Positions 33,001 to 41,700 of a DNA stretch of 47,523 nucleotides are shown here, piece by piece; within the stretch, counting starts at the first letter, position 1; each line of letters starts with the position of its first letter. The notes under the pieces were generated by a model. That model worked only from the letters and a program-made list of their open reading frames with translations, had not been told where the DNA came from and searched no databases. The DNA lies in the NCBI GenBank assembly GCA_013360685.1, contig JABWBD010000008.1, positions 1 to 47,523 of the forward strand, in the 5' to 3' direction. The translations under genes were made by a program, and so were the position numbers. Source of the DNA: Pirellulales bacterium. GTDB taxonomy: Bacteria; Planctomycetota; Planctomycetia; Pirellulales; Thermoguttaceae.

Positions 33001-33613
33001 CCGTGCGGAGGAACGAGCCCTTGTTGGGAACCCGCGCCCGCGTCCGGCGCCCGCCGTTGACAAAGAGCTGGTTGAATCGCCATTTCCCGCCTGCCTTTGC
33101 CGCCGGGACGGCGGCACGCCACAGTTTCCCGCCGTAACGGGTCCGGCTCTGGTCGCTGTCATCCGCTTCCCAGCCCCGGATGACGTTGCCGCCGCTGAGG
33201 ACCGGCTTCTCGCCCGGATACGCCTGGTAGGCGATCGGGCACGCTTTCGTCCCCGAGTCCGCGGCCGTGAACTCGATCGGCTCGGTCTGCGGATAGACGC
33301 CGCCTCGCAGCACGACGGTCGCGGCCCTGGCCGGGCCGCCCGTCGCCGCCTTGGTTTCACGAAGCATGTCGCGGGCCTTCTGGACCGTGGCCAGCGGGCC
33401 GTCCGTCCGGCCCGCGTTGGGTTCGGCGAACCTGCCGGACCACGAGTCGTTGCCCACGGTCGACACGTAGAGGGTGAGTGCTTCGGCATGGCTCCGCTCC
33501 GGCCCGGAAGCCGCCGCTTGGGCCGAAGCGTTGGAAACGCAGCAGGCGAGTCCCGCGAGCGTCAGACTCGCAGAAACGCTGCAGGCCGCAGACCGGAGAG
33601 TCCGTGCGAACAT
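30086..33613 (-). CDS. Large secreted right-handed beta-helix protein with LamG domain
   Basis: This is a 1175-residue protein with a signal peptide at residues 1-32 (SVSASLTLAGLACCVSNASA). From ~45 (LTLYVSTVGNDSWSGRFAEP and GPLATVQKARDMLRETKAA) it matches the start of planctomycete beta-helix/pectate-lyase-fold proteins. Parallel helix rungs run to ~640 (DVRVERCHLDDLGGGGVYLG; HNEISNFDYSG; HHNILDYNHIHHLGN). A second region at ~720-900 is beta-rich (possibly carbohydrate-binding). The C-terminus (~940-1165: LVGYWKFDEADG; FSIELWICPTMLA; NSWTHLVVVVDR; VGLLDEVKIYKRALTESEV) is a LamG/concanavalin-type domain. It probably binds and cleaves a polysaccharide outside the cell. The ATG at 33613 has AAAGGG upstream. 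Confidence 0.87.
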   Translation of the reverse strand: MFARTLRSAACSVSASLTLAGLACCVSNASAQAAASGPERSHAEALTLYVSTVGNDSWSGRFAEPNAGRTDGPLATVQKARDMLRETKAATGGPARAATVVLRGGVYPQTEPIEFTAADSGTKACPIAYQAYPGEKPVLSGGNVIRGWEADDSDQSRTRYGGKLWRAAVPAAKAGGKWRFNQLFVNGGRRTRARVPNKGSFLRTDGPASKGNVRAFYFHEGDVKAWNDLREVIFVVYHSWETSLHHVRSVDTEARVVELHEPAPWAMGAWERQQRYYVENVFEELDEPGEWYLNRATGTLYYYPLPGETMADVEVVAPAVTSTLVRFNGEASKSDTVEHLHFRGISFLHTSANLARLRNPGQGEIYQPGMIMATGLRNASFEDCTIAHTGAHGIWLAAGCEDVRVERCHLDDLGGGGVYLGGGWGHHEATPTQRIVVDNNFIHDGSHLFHGAHGVWIGTSSHNTVTHNEISNFDYSGISCGWSWGFQPSSAHHNILDYNHIHHLGNGDGLSDMGGIYTLGISPGTTERYNHIHHVYNYAPVSHGSGVYPDEGSSEILIENNVVYRVRTCPLFQHYGKDNIVRNNVFALGGQGQLQRCREDTPCHYIAEGNIVFGEIEQMLGGVWKNGDWKIGRNVYWSTAGAPKFANMDFQTWQTKGNDVGSIVADPLFVDVAGDDFRLKPESPALKLGFKPIDLSKTGLYGDKSWVELPKRYRNRPLNEVPAPVEPPYVVNFDFEADEPGAEPLDVKIVRGGEQASLVVSKDTAATGSRSLKFVDAPGLEHGFAPHLYCNPSYATGKVQLSWDMMNSKEAPASFYIEARQWDDGPYRVGPTVSVAPDGRVVAGKQDVGAIPLGQWVHVEIGIELGKGKPKTYRFTLSAPDRKPVVAEIPYASEAFERITWFGISSTSDAATVFYVDNLKLGTAEQLAGPPQRKRRSEPAKAKPREPANDQRLVGYWKFDEADGYVAEDSSGCKNDGDLWATRATGKFGSAIFCDSTATCAIIRDDPMLRFGTSDFSIELWICPTMLAIESKDARRRFMSKDNYPNTWWNLNLTTDGRPFLEMVDANKATCAARPNGTIPENSWTHLVVVVDRANAKTRYYFNGKLDSVQEIPPAFRGALDAEGGDLTVGSQWQPFVGLLDEVKIYKRALTESEVKGSYDQEKGNRSNSAYELIE

Positions 33614-33986
33614 GGGAGGGCCCTTTCTTGCTGGGAATGGTCCGGAAGGTGTTGCTGAGGCGGTCGACGATACGTTTTACCACGCAGCGAACGAGGCAGG
33701 AAGAGTGGCGTGTGACCCCGGCAAGGAATATCAGCATACGAACCCGAAGCGCCAGCGAGAGGCGTCTGCCCGCAACTCGTTTCGGTGTTGAGCATCGTTC
33801 TTGCCGGGTCGATATACGCTGCAGTGCCAAGAAAGCTTGCCGCCCAAGCCGGACCGCGCGCTTGCTTTGCCGGCTCCCGGCGATTAGCATGCGCGGAACC
33901 TGCCGTGCTCTCTGAACCGCACGAGGACTTCCCGTGCAGCGAGTTTTGCCGCTGTTTGGCGCGGCGCGTTTCAGACGCCTTGCCGA
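33614..33986. other. Gene-free gap with planctomycete-type repeat
   Basis: No gene is apparent. At 33735-33764 the sequence CATACGAACCCGAAGCG followed by CCAGCGAGAGG matches the 'AACCCGAAGCGCAAGCGAG' repeat I recall from planctomycete spacers. The rest shows nothing I can interpret beyond the promoter region of the beta-helix gene. Confidence 0.5.
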
Positions 33987-34961
33987 TCATTGGCCGGTTC
34001 GTATCAGGGCCATCGCTTTTTGCAGGGAAGCGATGGCAGCGGCGCAGGCTGCGTCGTCGTCCATTTCGTTGAGTGGCTTGTTGAAGGGTTCGGCGCGGAC
34101 CGGCCCGTCGTAGCCGATGCGGCGGAGCGCGCCGAGGAATGCGGCGACCGGGATCACGCCGGTAGCGCAAGGCAGTTCGCGCTGGCCGTCCTGCTGTTGT
34201 TCGAGCAGGATGCCGGCCGGCGCGTCGTTGAGGTCCACGGAGATCACGTCCGCCGCGGAGAGCGAGAGCAGGTCGCTCTCGGTTTCCCCGGCGGTCCACC
34301 AATGCCAACTGTCGAGCACGCAGCCGACGTTGCCGGCGCCGATCTCGGCCAACAGTTCGCGCAGTTCGCGCAACGAGTGAAGGAACGGATAGCGACGGTT
34401 CCGGCGCGCGCTCGGAGTGCCGACGTATTCCAGGCCCAGGCGCTGGCCGTGGTCTTTGAGGACCTCTGCCACGGCGCGGAGCCGCTGGGCATGGCGGCGG
34501 AAGTTTTCCAGGTAGGTCAGCTCGTCGTGGCCGGGCGAAATCCAGGTGCCCACCCGGTTCACCCCGGCTCGCTTCAGGCCGTTCGCCAGGCGAGGCAATG
34601 CATCCATCCCCTCGCGGAATTTCGCTTCGTCGCCGCGGAAATCGACGGGCAGCCCGGCGGCGCCGAAGACGACCGCCTTGGCCTTCATCTCGGCGAGCAG
34701 GTCGGCCATTTCGGCGTCGCCGAGGCCGGCCAGGAAGGCGGCGTTCGGCTCGACGGCGTCGAAGCCGTGCTTGTGGGCAATCGCGATCAACTCGCGCGGC
34801 GCGGCCTTCACGCCGATGGAGCCGGGCGAAAGCGAGAGTTTCATCCGGTGCCGAGGCGCCGAGGCACGCGCGAGAGAGAGAAAGCCCGGCACGCAGACCG
34901 CCGCCATGCCCGACAGCGTCAGACTGCGGGCAAAGTCACGTCGAGTACAGGTCCTGGTCAT
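33987..34961 (-). CDS. Tat-exported sugar phosphate isomerase/epimerase-like TIM barrel
   Basis: This is a 324-residue protein of the xylose isomerase-like / AP endonuclease 2 TIM-barrel superfamily. ATG 34961 was chosen because GGGGAG lies 8 bases upstream; the longer frame starts only as noise. The N-terminus TCTRRDFARSLTLSGMAAV is a twin-arginine signal. The barrel shows ELIAIAHKHGFDAVEPNAAF, AGVNRVGTWISPGHDE, LGLEYVGTPSARR (metal-binding Glu), VGCVLDSWHWWTAGE (Asp and His ligands), ISVDLNDAP and GYDGPVRAEPFNK (final Glu). The four metal ligands seem complete, so it is probably an active isomerase or epimerase acting outside the cytoplasm. The substrate is unknown. Confidence 0.87.
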   Translation of the reverse strand: MTRTCTRRDFARSLTLSGMAAVCVPGFLSLARASAPRHRMKLSLSPGSIGVKAAPRELIAIAHKHGFDAVEPNAAFLAGLGDAEMADLLAEMKAKAVVFGAAGLPVDFRGDEAKFREGMDALPRLANGLKRAGVNRVGTWISPGHDELTYLENFRRHAQRLRAVAEVLKDHGQRLGLEYVGTPSARRNRRYPFLHSLRELRELLAEIGAGNVGCVLDSWHWWTAGETESDLLSLSAADVISVDLNDAPAGILLEQQQDGQRELPCATGVIPVAAFLGALRRIGYDGPVRAEPFNKPLNEMDDDAACAAAIASLQKAMALIRTGQ

Positions 34962-35462
34962 GTTCATTTCTCCCCAAAAGGGTCTGTAGCAGGACATTAG
35001 AGCAAAGAGGAGAGCTGAACAGGAGGCGGCAGAGAGAACGGAGAAAGAAATCGGAGTTCGTGACTCATGCACCCGGAGGTGGGGTGCGGCGCGGCGTATG
35101 CAACGGCTCGACGCTGGTGTTGCATGGGTTACGGCGAGGCGCGACGCTGCAAGTGGTTGGCTGCGAGGAGGTTGCGTAGAGGGTATTTGACGTAAGCGGA
35201 CCCACCCTTTTGGATTGCGTGTTGCATCGGTTGCGAGTCTTGGCGGACGGTTTCGCGGTTTTCCGGTTGAGGCATGGAAAGCGATCCGAGTTTCGCAACG
35301 CGCTTCGTCGGTGGTGCAGATTTCCTCTTGGCCAGCCGGCTTTTCGGGCGGTTGCGGTCAGAGTCGATTGTTATGGACGTATGTATAGCATGCGAGGTGG
35401 CCCAATTTCAACGAAATTCTTGGGGCGGGAGACGGATTTTTGAAAGAAAGTTGTCCCACTGA
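34962..35462. other. Gap without recognisable gene
   Basis: About 500 bases between the isomerase and the toxin-antitoxin debris hold no frame with protein-like composition. No clear hairpin or repeat was found. The stretch around 35390-35460 is relatively AT-rich and may be remnant sequence. Confidence 0.5.
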
Positions 35463-35594
35463 TCCGTGCTTCGTGCGTCCGAGATCATCCGCGACTATTA
35501 TCCGGACCTTCATCCGGATGACATTCGCGCTTGCATCCAGTACGCGATCGACGTAGTGGCCGCCGAGGACATTCACTTGGCGACCGCGCCATGA
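35463..35594 (+). pseudogene. C-terminal remnant of a DUF433 antitoxin
   Basis: The frame reads ASEIIRDYYPDLHPDDIRAC and IQYAIDVVAAEDIHL before TGA at 35592. This is the 'EEILxDYPxLTxEDIRAxLxYA' winged-helix end of DUF433 proteins, the antitoxin-like partners of DUF5615 PIN-like toxins. The first half of the domain (xGxPxIRGTRI) is missing; upstream the frame closes at 35460. The stop overlaps the next start (ATGA), as in intact modules. Confidence 0.7.
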
Positions 35595-35650
35595 AGATTC
35601 TCGCTGACCAAGATGTCTACGCCGTCACCCTCACCTTTTTCCTGGCACGG
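35591..35650 (+). pseudogene. N-terminal remnant of a DUF5615 PIN-like toxin
   Basis: ATG 35591 starts MKILADQDVYAVTLTFF, the conserved beginning of DUF5615/Mut7-C-like PIN proteins (MKxLADxNV with the first catalytic aspartate). Similarity ends after about 18 residues and the frame runs on as unrelated sequence towards the convergent giant gene. With the DUF433 remnant it forms the central part of a toxin-antitoxin module that lost both outer ends. Confidence 0.65.
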
Positions 35651-35720
35651 AACGGTCCTTCCGGCTTGCCTCCCAGAATCGTGCAAGGTCATTTAGCTTT
35701 TGCGTCTTCTCCCCCTGCAA

Positions 35721-38700
35721 TCAACCGCCTGGGAGTTCCTCGATCCAGGGTCCCTCGAGCTCGAGGATATAATCGACCGCCTCCTTCTCGACCTTGTCGG
35801 TGCCTCCCAACGAGCAGATGGCCCGCACCAACTCAAACGCGATCGCCTCCAAGCGGAAATCGTTGTTGGAAAGGGCCGCCATTCCCCCACTGGCTTCCAG
35901 AAGGTCGCTGGCCGGCGAATCGTATAACTCGATTCTGTCCGACCCGCCCGATCCGTTCACGGCAATCGAACGAACATCTTCCCCGAACTCCCATCGGATC
36001 CCGTTGGCCACCACGAGGTGTTTCTCGGCACTCGTCGATTGCGTGCCGCCCGCGGGCACGAACTTGAACTCGTCGTTCTGGCTGGTCCCGATGAACTCGA
36101 CCTGCGAGCCGATCCGCCGCATCGTGGCCGCCTCGCCGCGGCGAATTGCCGCGGCGCGCGCCGTTTCGCCGGCGGCCTCTTCCGCCTTCGCGACAACCTC
36201 CCGGATGGATTGCTCCAGAGAGTAGGCCGAAGCCAGGAACCGCCGCGGCGAGACGGGCGAGTTGACGAGGGCCCGTTCCCCGAAGTCATAGCCGACGCCC
36301 TGCTGGCCCGCTGCGAGCACGATATCCGTTAGCGCGTCGTCGTGCAGGGTCCCGGACTGGTTGCCCCCAATGGTCCCAACAACATCGATGCCGTCCAGAA
36401 ATGCCTTCGGCTGGATTTCGCGGACCGTGTAGGTCCCCGCCGGCAACTCGTCGAATCGGTAGGCCCCGGCGGAGTCCGTCATCGAATCGATTTCCACCGT
36501 TTCCCCGCCGGCGCTCGTCCCCGAGAGAACAACCGTCACACCGGGGATCAGCGTCTCGCCGGCCTCCCGTTTGCCGTTGTTGTTCGCATCGTACCAGACC
36601 GTCCCCGCGATGCTCCCCGTCAGCACGTCCTCATTGATCAGCACGTCGTGCTGTTCGGGCGAGATCACGGTTACCTGGCCGCCCAGGGCGTCGCCGCCGA
36701 TCGCCAACCCCAGGCGGACGACCTCTTGCCCCTCGGCAAGTCCGTCGGGCACCAGGTTGATCGCAACCGCGCGCGTCGCGCCGTCGGCACTCCCCGCGGC
36801 GAAAGTGACCGTTGGATTGCCGATCGCGTAATCGGCGGGCGAGACGGCCGTGCTGCCGGCAACTGCTGCCACCGCGACCGTGACGTCCTCGCTCAGCGTC
36901 CCGCCGCCGGCCACCGACAGCCGCACGTCGACGCTGTGGCTGCCGGCCGTCTCGACTGCAAGGCTCGACGAGGCGGCGAACGAGACCGTTGCCTGATCGT
37001 CGTTGACGATGCGGCCCGTCCGCGAGCCCCCCTCGGCGCTGATGACCTCCGCCAGGGCCGGATCGAGGAAAATGATCTCCTCCAGGGTGACGACGAACGT
37101 CTCGTCGCGTTCGACCTTCGCGTCCTGGACGACCTCGACTTGGATCGTCTTCGTTTCGGCCGTTTCGCCGGAGAAACTGAGCACGCCGTCGTTGTCGATA
37201 TAGTCGCCGCCGGCCAGGGTCGCTGTCCCGTCGTTGGTGGTATACCGGATCTGCAAGCCACCCTGCACGGGATTCGAGATAGTTACTTCAAAGCTGAACG
37301 TGGTCCTCGCACTGCCGGTTCCCTCCGGCAGAGAGACCGCGGTTAGCGAGACGGTGAATTCCTCGTCGTCCAGGATCGCGAACTCGAGCGGCTCGCTCGC
37401 GACGTTGATCCTTGCCGCCGCGCCCGGGCCGATATTGGAGAGCCCCGCCAAGGCCGCGCGAAACGTCTCGTCCGCCTCGAGGATGTTGTCCGGATTGACC
37501 GCGACGGTGACCAGGTGGCTCTCGCTGTCGGTGCCGGCAAAAGCGATCGCGCCGTCGTTATCGACGTAGTCTCCTCCGGCGAGCGTGGCCGTCCCATCGC
37601 TGACCGCGTAGGCCACGGAAAAACCACCTTGGACCGCGCCGGAGAGCTTGACCTCGAAGGTCACTTGGGCGCTCGTCCCGCCCGTGCCCTCGAACACTTC
37701 AGTCTCGACGGCCTGGATCGTCAGCTCCGCCGAGTCGTCGTCCTCGTTCGTCAGCGCAAGTTCGACCGGCGCAAGACCGGTGTAATTCGGGTCGCTGCTG
37801 GTGGCGGTGGCCGTGATGGTGTAGTCCACGTTGCCATCGACCGCGTCGTCGTTCACGCCGGCGGCCGTTACGGTTTGCGGCGTATTCCAGTTCGCAGGCG
37901 TGAACGTGAGGGTCTGGGTGAGAAGGCTCCCCTCCGTTTCGTCCGACGATGCCAACTGCACGATGACGTCGGTCTCCGGCTGTGCCTTCAGGACGACGGA
38001 AAGGGCCGCGGTGCGGCCGGCTTCCCCCGTCGCGGCGTCTTCGCCCGCCGTCAACCGGATCCCGGGAACATCGTCGTCGCGATTGGCGACTTCCACCGAG
38101 GTCCCGTCCAGTTCCCGGTAGGCCGCATCGTCGCTCGCGGCGACTTCAACAAGGACCGTGTAGCCGACCCTTCCGTCGGTCAGGGAATCGTCCGTTCCGC
38201 GGACGGTCACGGTCTGGGCCACGCTCCACGTGGTGGGCGAAAAACGGAGCACGGCCGGATCAACCGTTCCCTCCGTGGGATCGCTCGACGTGACCGTGAT
38301 CTCCACGTCGCTAAACGGCTCGGTGTCGAGCTTGACCTCGAACGTGGCCGTGCCTCCCGCTTCCGTTGTCTCCAGGCCGGAACGCGGCGTGATCGTGATG
38401 CCCGGCACGTCGTCGTCGCGGTTGGTCACCGCCACGTCTTCGACGGCCCGATCGCCGTACTTGGGGTCCGCGCTCAAGGCCGGCGACGTGATGATCGAGT
38501 AGGAACGGTCCCCATCGGCGGCGTAGTCGTCGCTGCCGGTGACCGTGATCGTTTGTGGCTCGTTCCAGTTGGCCTCGGTGAAGACCACCTGCGACGGCGA
38601 AACCGTCCCCTCGCGCGGATCGCTGCTCGACAACCGGATCTCCACCGCGCCGGTCGGCCGGCTGGCGAGCACAATCGTGAACTCCGCCTCGTCCCCCTGT

Positions 38701-41700
38701 TCGCTGGTGACGAGGCCCGAGGTCCGCGAGACAATCACGCCGGCGGTGTCGTTGTCGGTGTTGGTGAACTCGACGCTCTGGGCGGCGACGTTGCGATAGC
38801 CGGCGTCGTCGCTGCCGGTCACACTGGCCGTAACGAGGTAAATGGCGTCGTCATCGTCGACCGCATCGTCCACGCCCGTCACGCGGACGGTCTGCGGCTG
38901 GTTCCAATTCGCGGAAGTGAACGTGAGGCTCCCGGGGGAGGCTGTTCCTTCGCCCGGCTTGCTCGACACCAGCCCGACCTCGACCGCCGCAACCGGTTCG
39001 CTCGTCAGTCGGACCTCGAAGTCCGCCGACCCGCCGGCTTCGCTGGTGGTCCGGCCGGCGGTGGGAGTCACGTGGATGCCGGCGACGTCGTTGTCGCGAT
39101 TGGTCACCGACGCGTCCTGGGGATCGATGCCGTGGTAGTTGGCATCCTCGCTGGTCGCCGCGGCGGTGACGATCTGGTAGACGATGTTGCCGTCGGCCCG
39201 CACGTCGTCCATTCCGGTGACCGTGACCGACTGCGGCGTGGCCCAGTTCTCCGGCGTAAAGACGAGCTGGCCGGGCGAAACCGTCCCCTCGCCGGAATTG
39301 CTCGAGGAAAGGTCGAGCGTAACCGGGGCCGAAGGGGCCGTTTTCAAGGCAATCTCGAACGATGCCGTCAGCCCCGCTTCGTCCGTAAACAGTCCGGACG
39401 CGTGCAAGAGAACGAAACCCGGAATATCGTTGTCCGCGTTGGTCACGTTCACGTCCCCCGGATCGCGACCGTCGTAATTCGGGTCGTCGCTGCCGGCGGC
39501 CGAAAGGACGATCGAGTAAACCACGTCGCCGTCCGTGAGTTCGTCGTCCTGACCCGTGACCGTCACCTTCTGCGGCTCGTTCCAGTTTGCCGCCGTGAAA
39601 ACGAGCTCGGCTGGGTTGACAGTCCCTTCGGTGAGATCCGTGGAAGATACCTCGATCGTAACGTCCGCGCTCGGCTGACTGGTCAGCACTACGGTGAACT
39701 CGGCCGTGGCGCCCGCTTCCGTCGTGCTCAGATCCGCGGTGGGCAAGATCGCAAAGCCAGCCTGGTCGTTGTCGAGGTTCGTCACCGCCACGTCCGCCGG
39801 GTCGAAACCGGCGTAGTCCGTGTCGCTGCTCGTTGCGGGCCGGATTTCGATCGAGTAGGCAATGTCCCCATCGTCGATCGGGTCGTCGACCGGGTTGATC
39901 GTCACGATCCGCGGACTAGACCAGTTTTCCGCCGTGAAAGTAAGGTGATCGACCGACGTCGTGCCCTCGCTCGGATCGCTCGACACGATCTCCACTGTGA
40001 CATCCGCGGTGGGACGGGTGTCGAGCACGACCTCGAAGGTCGCCGTCGCGCCCGCCTCGGAGGTTCCCAGCCCCGCCACGGGGCTCACCGAGATCCCGGC
40101 CACGTCGTTGTCGGTATTCGTCAGTCGCAGTTCATCCGAACCGACGCGGTCGTACTTCGGATCGCTGCTCCGCGCGCCGGTGACGATTCGATACTCGACG
40201 TCGCCATCGATGTCGTGGTCGTCCGCCCCGGCAATCGTGACGGTCTGAGGCGCGTTCCAGTTCGTCGCGTCGAACGTCAGTGCCGCCGGTTGCGGATTTC
40301 CCTCGCTGGGGTCGCTGGAAGTCACGTCCACGGTGACTTCCGCGGTAGGCTGGCTCAAGAGGACCACGCTGAACGACGTCGATTGCCCCGACTCGCTCGT
40401 GGTAAGCGGCCCGAGCACGGCGATCACGAACCCGGCCTGGTCGTTATCCCGGTTGGTGACGGTCGGATTGTCTGCATCCCTGCCGCTGTAACTGGAGTCG
40501 CTGCTCGCGGCCGGCGCCGTTACGACCGTATAGACCATGTCGCCGTCGTCTTGCGGATCGTCCGCGCCGGTTACGGTAACGGCTTGCTGATCATTCCAAT
40601 TGTCCGGCGTAAACCGCACGCTCGACGGCGAGACCGTCCCCTCGCCGGCATCGCTCGACGACAGATCGATGACCACGTCGGCCGTGGGCTGGCTGGTAAG
40701 CACGATGCGAAATTCGCACGTGCCGCCGCTCTCCGTGGTTTCCGATGTCCCGCTTGCCGTGATCAAAATGCCTGCCGAGTCGTTGTCCTGGTTCGTCATG
40801 GAAACATCGGCGGCGTTCCGTCCGGCGTAGCTGGGATCCGTGCTCGTGGCCGGCGCGGTGACGATGGTGTAGGGCCTGTTGCCGTCTGCACGCGCGTCGT
40901 CCTGGCCGGTGACGGTCACGGTCTGGGGGACATTCCACGTCGTGGGCAAGAACGTCACGGCGCCCGGCGAGACCGTGCCCTCCGCCGGGTCGCTGGAAGA
41001 CAGACCGATCGTGACGTCCGCCGTGGGACGGCTGCTGAGCACGACCGTGAAGCTCGCCGTGCCGCCCGCCTCGGTCGTCTGCCCGACTGTCGGCTGGACG
41101 GTGATGCCGATCGCGTCGTTGTCCAGGTTGGTCATCGCTACGTCGGCCGCATTGCGGCCGTGGTAGCTCAAGTCGCTGCTGACGGCCGGGGCAGTGACGA
41201 TCGTATAGGCCATGTTTCCGTCGGCCTCGTCATCGTCCTGGCCCGTCACCGTTACGTTCCGCGACACGTTCCAAGTGTCCGGCGTAAACGTCACGCTCTC
41301 GGTCGAGAGGGTCCCCTCGCTGGTATCCGTGGAGGACAGCGCGATGGTTACATCGGCCGCCGGCCGGCTCGACAAGGTGATCGCGAAGCCGGCGGTGCCT
41401 CCAGCTTCGGTGGTCTGCCCCGTGGTGGGCGCGACGGTGATGCCGACGGCGTCGTTGTCCAGATTGGTGATCGACACGTCCGGGACCGAGCGGCCGTTGT
41501 ATCCCGGGTCGCTGCTCGTGGCCGCGGAGGTCACGATCGTGTAGGCCACGTTTCCGTCGGCCACGTCGTCGTCCTGGCCGGTGACGGTGATGAGCCGCGC
41601 CAGGTTCCAATCCAACGGTGTGAACGTCACGCTGCTCGTGGAGACCGTCCCCTCGTTGGTGTCGCTGGAAGAAAGGTCGATCGTCACATTGGCCGTCGGC

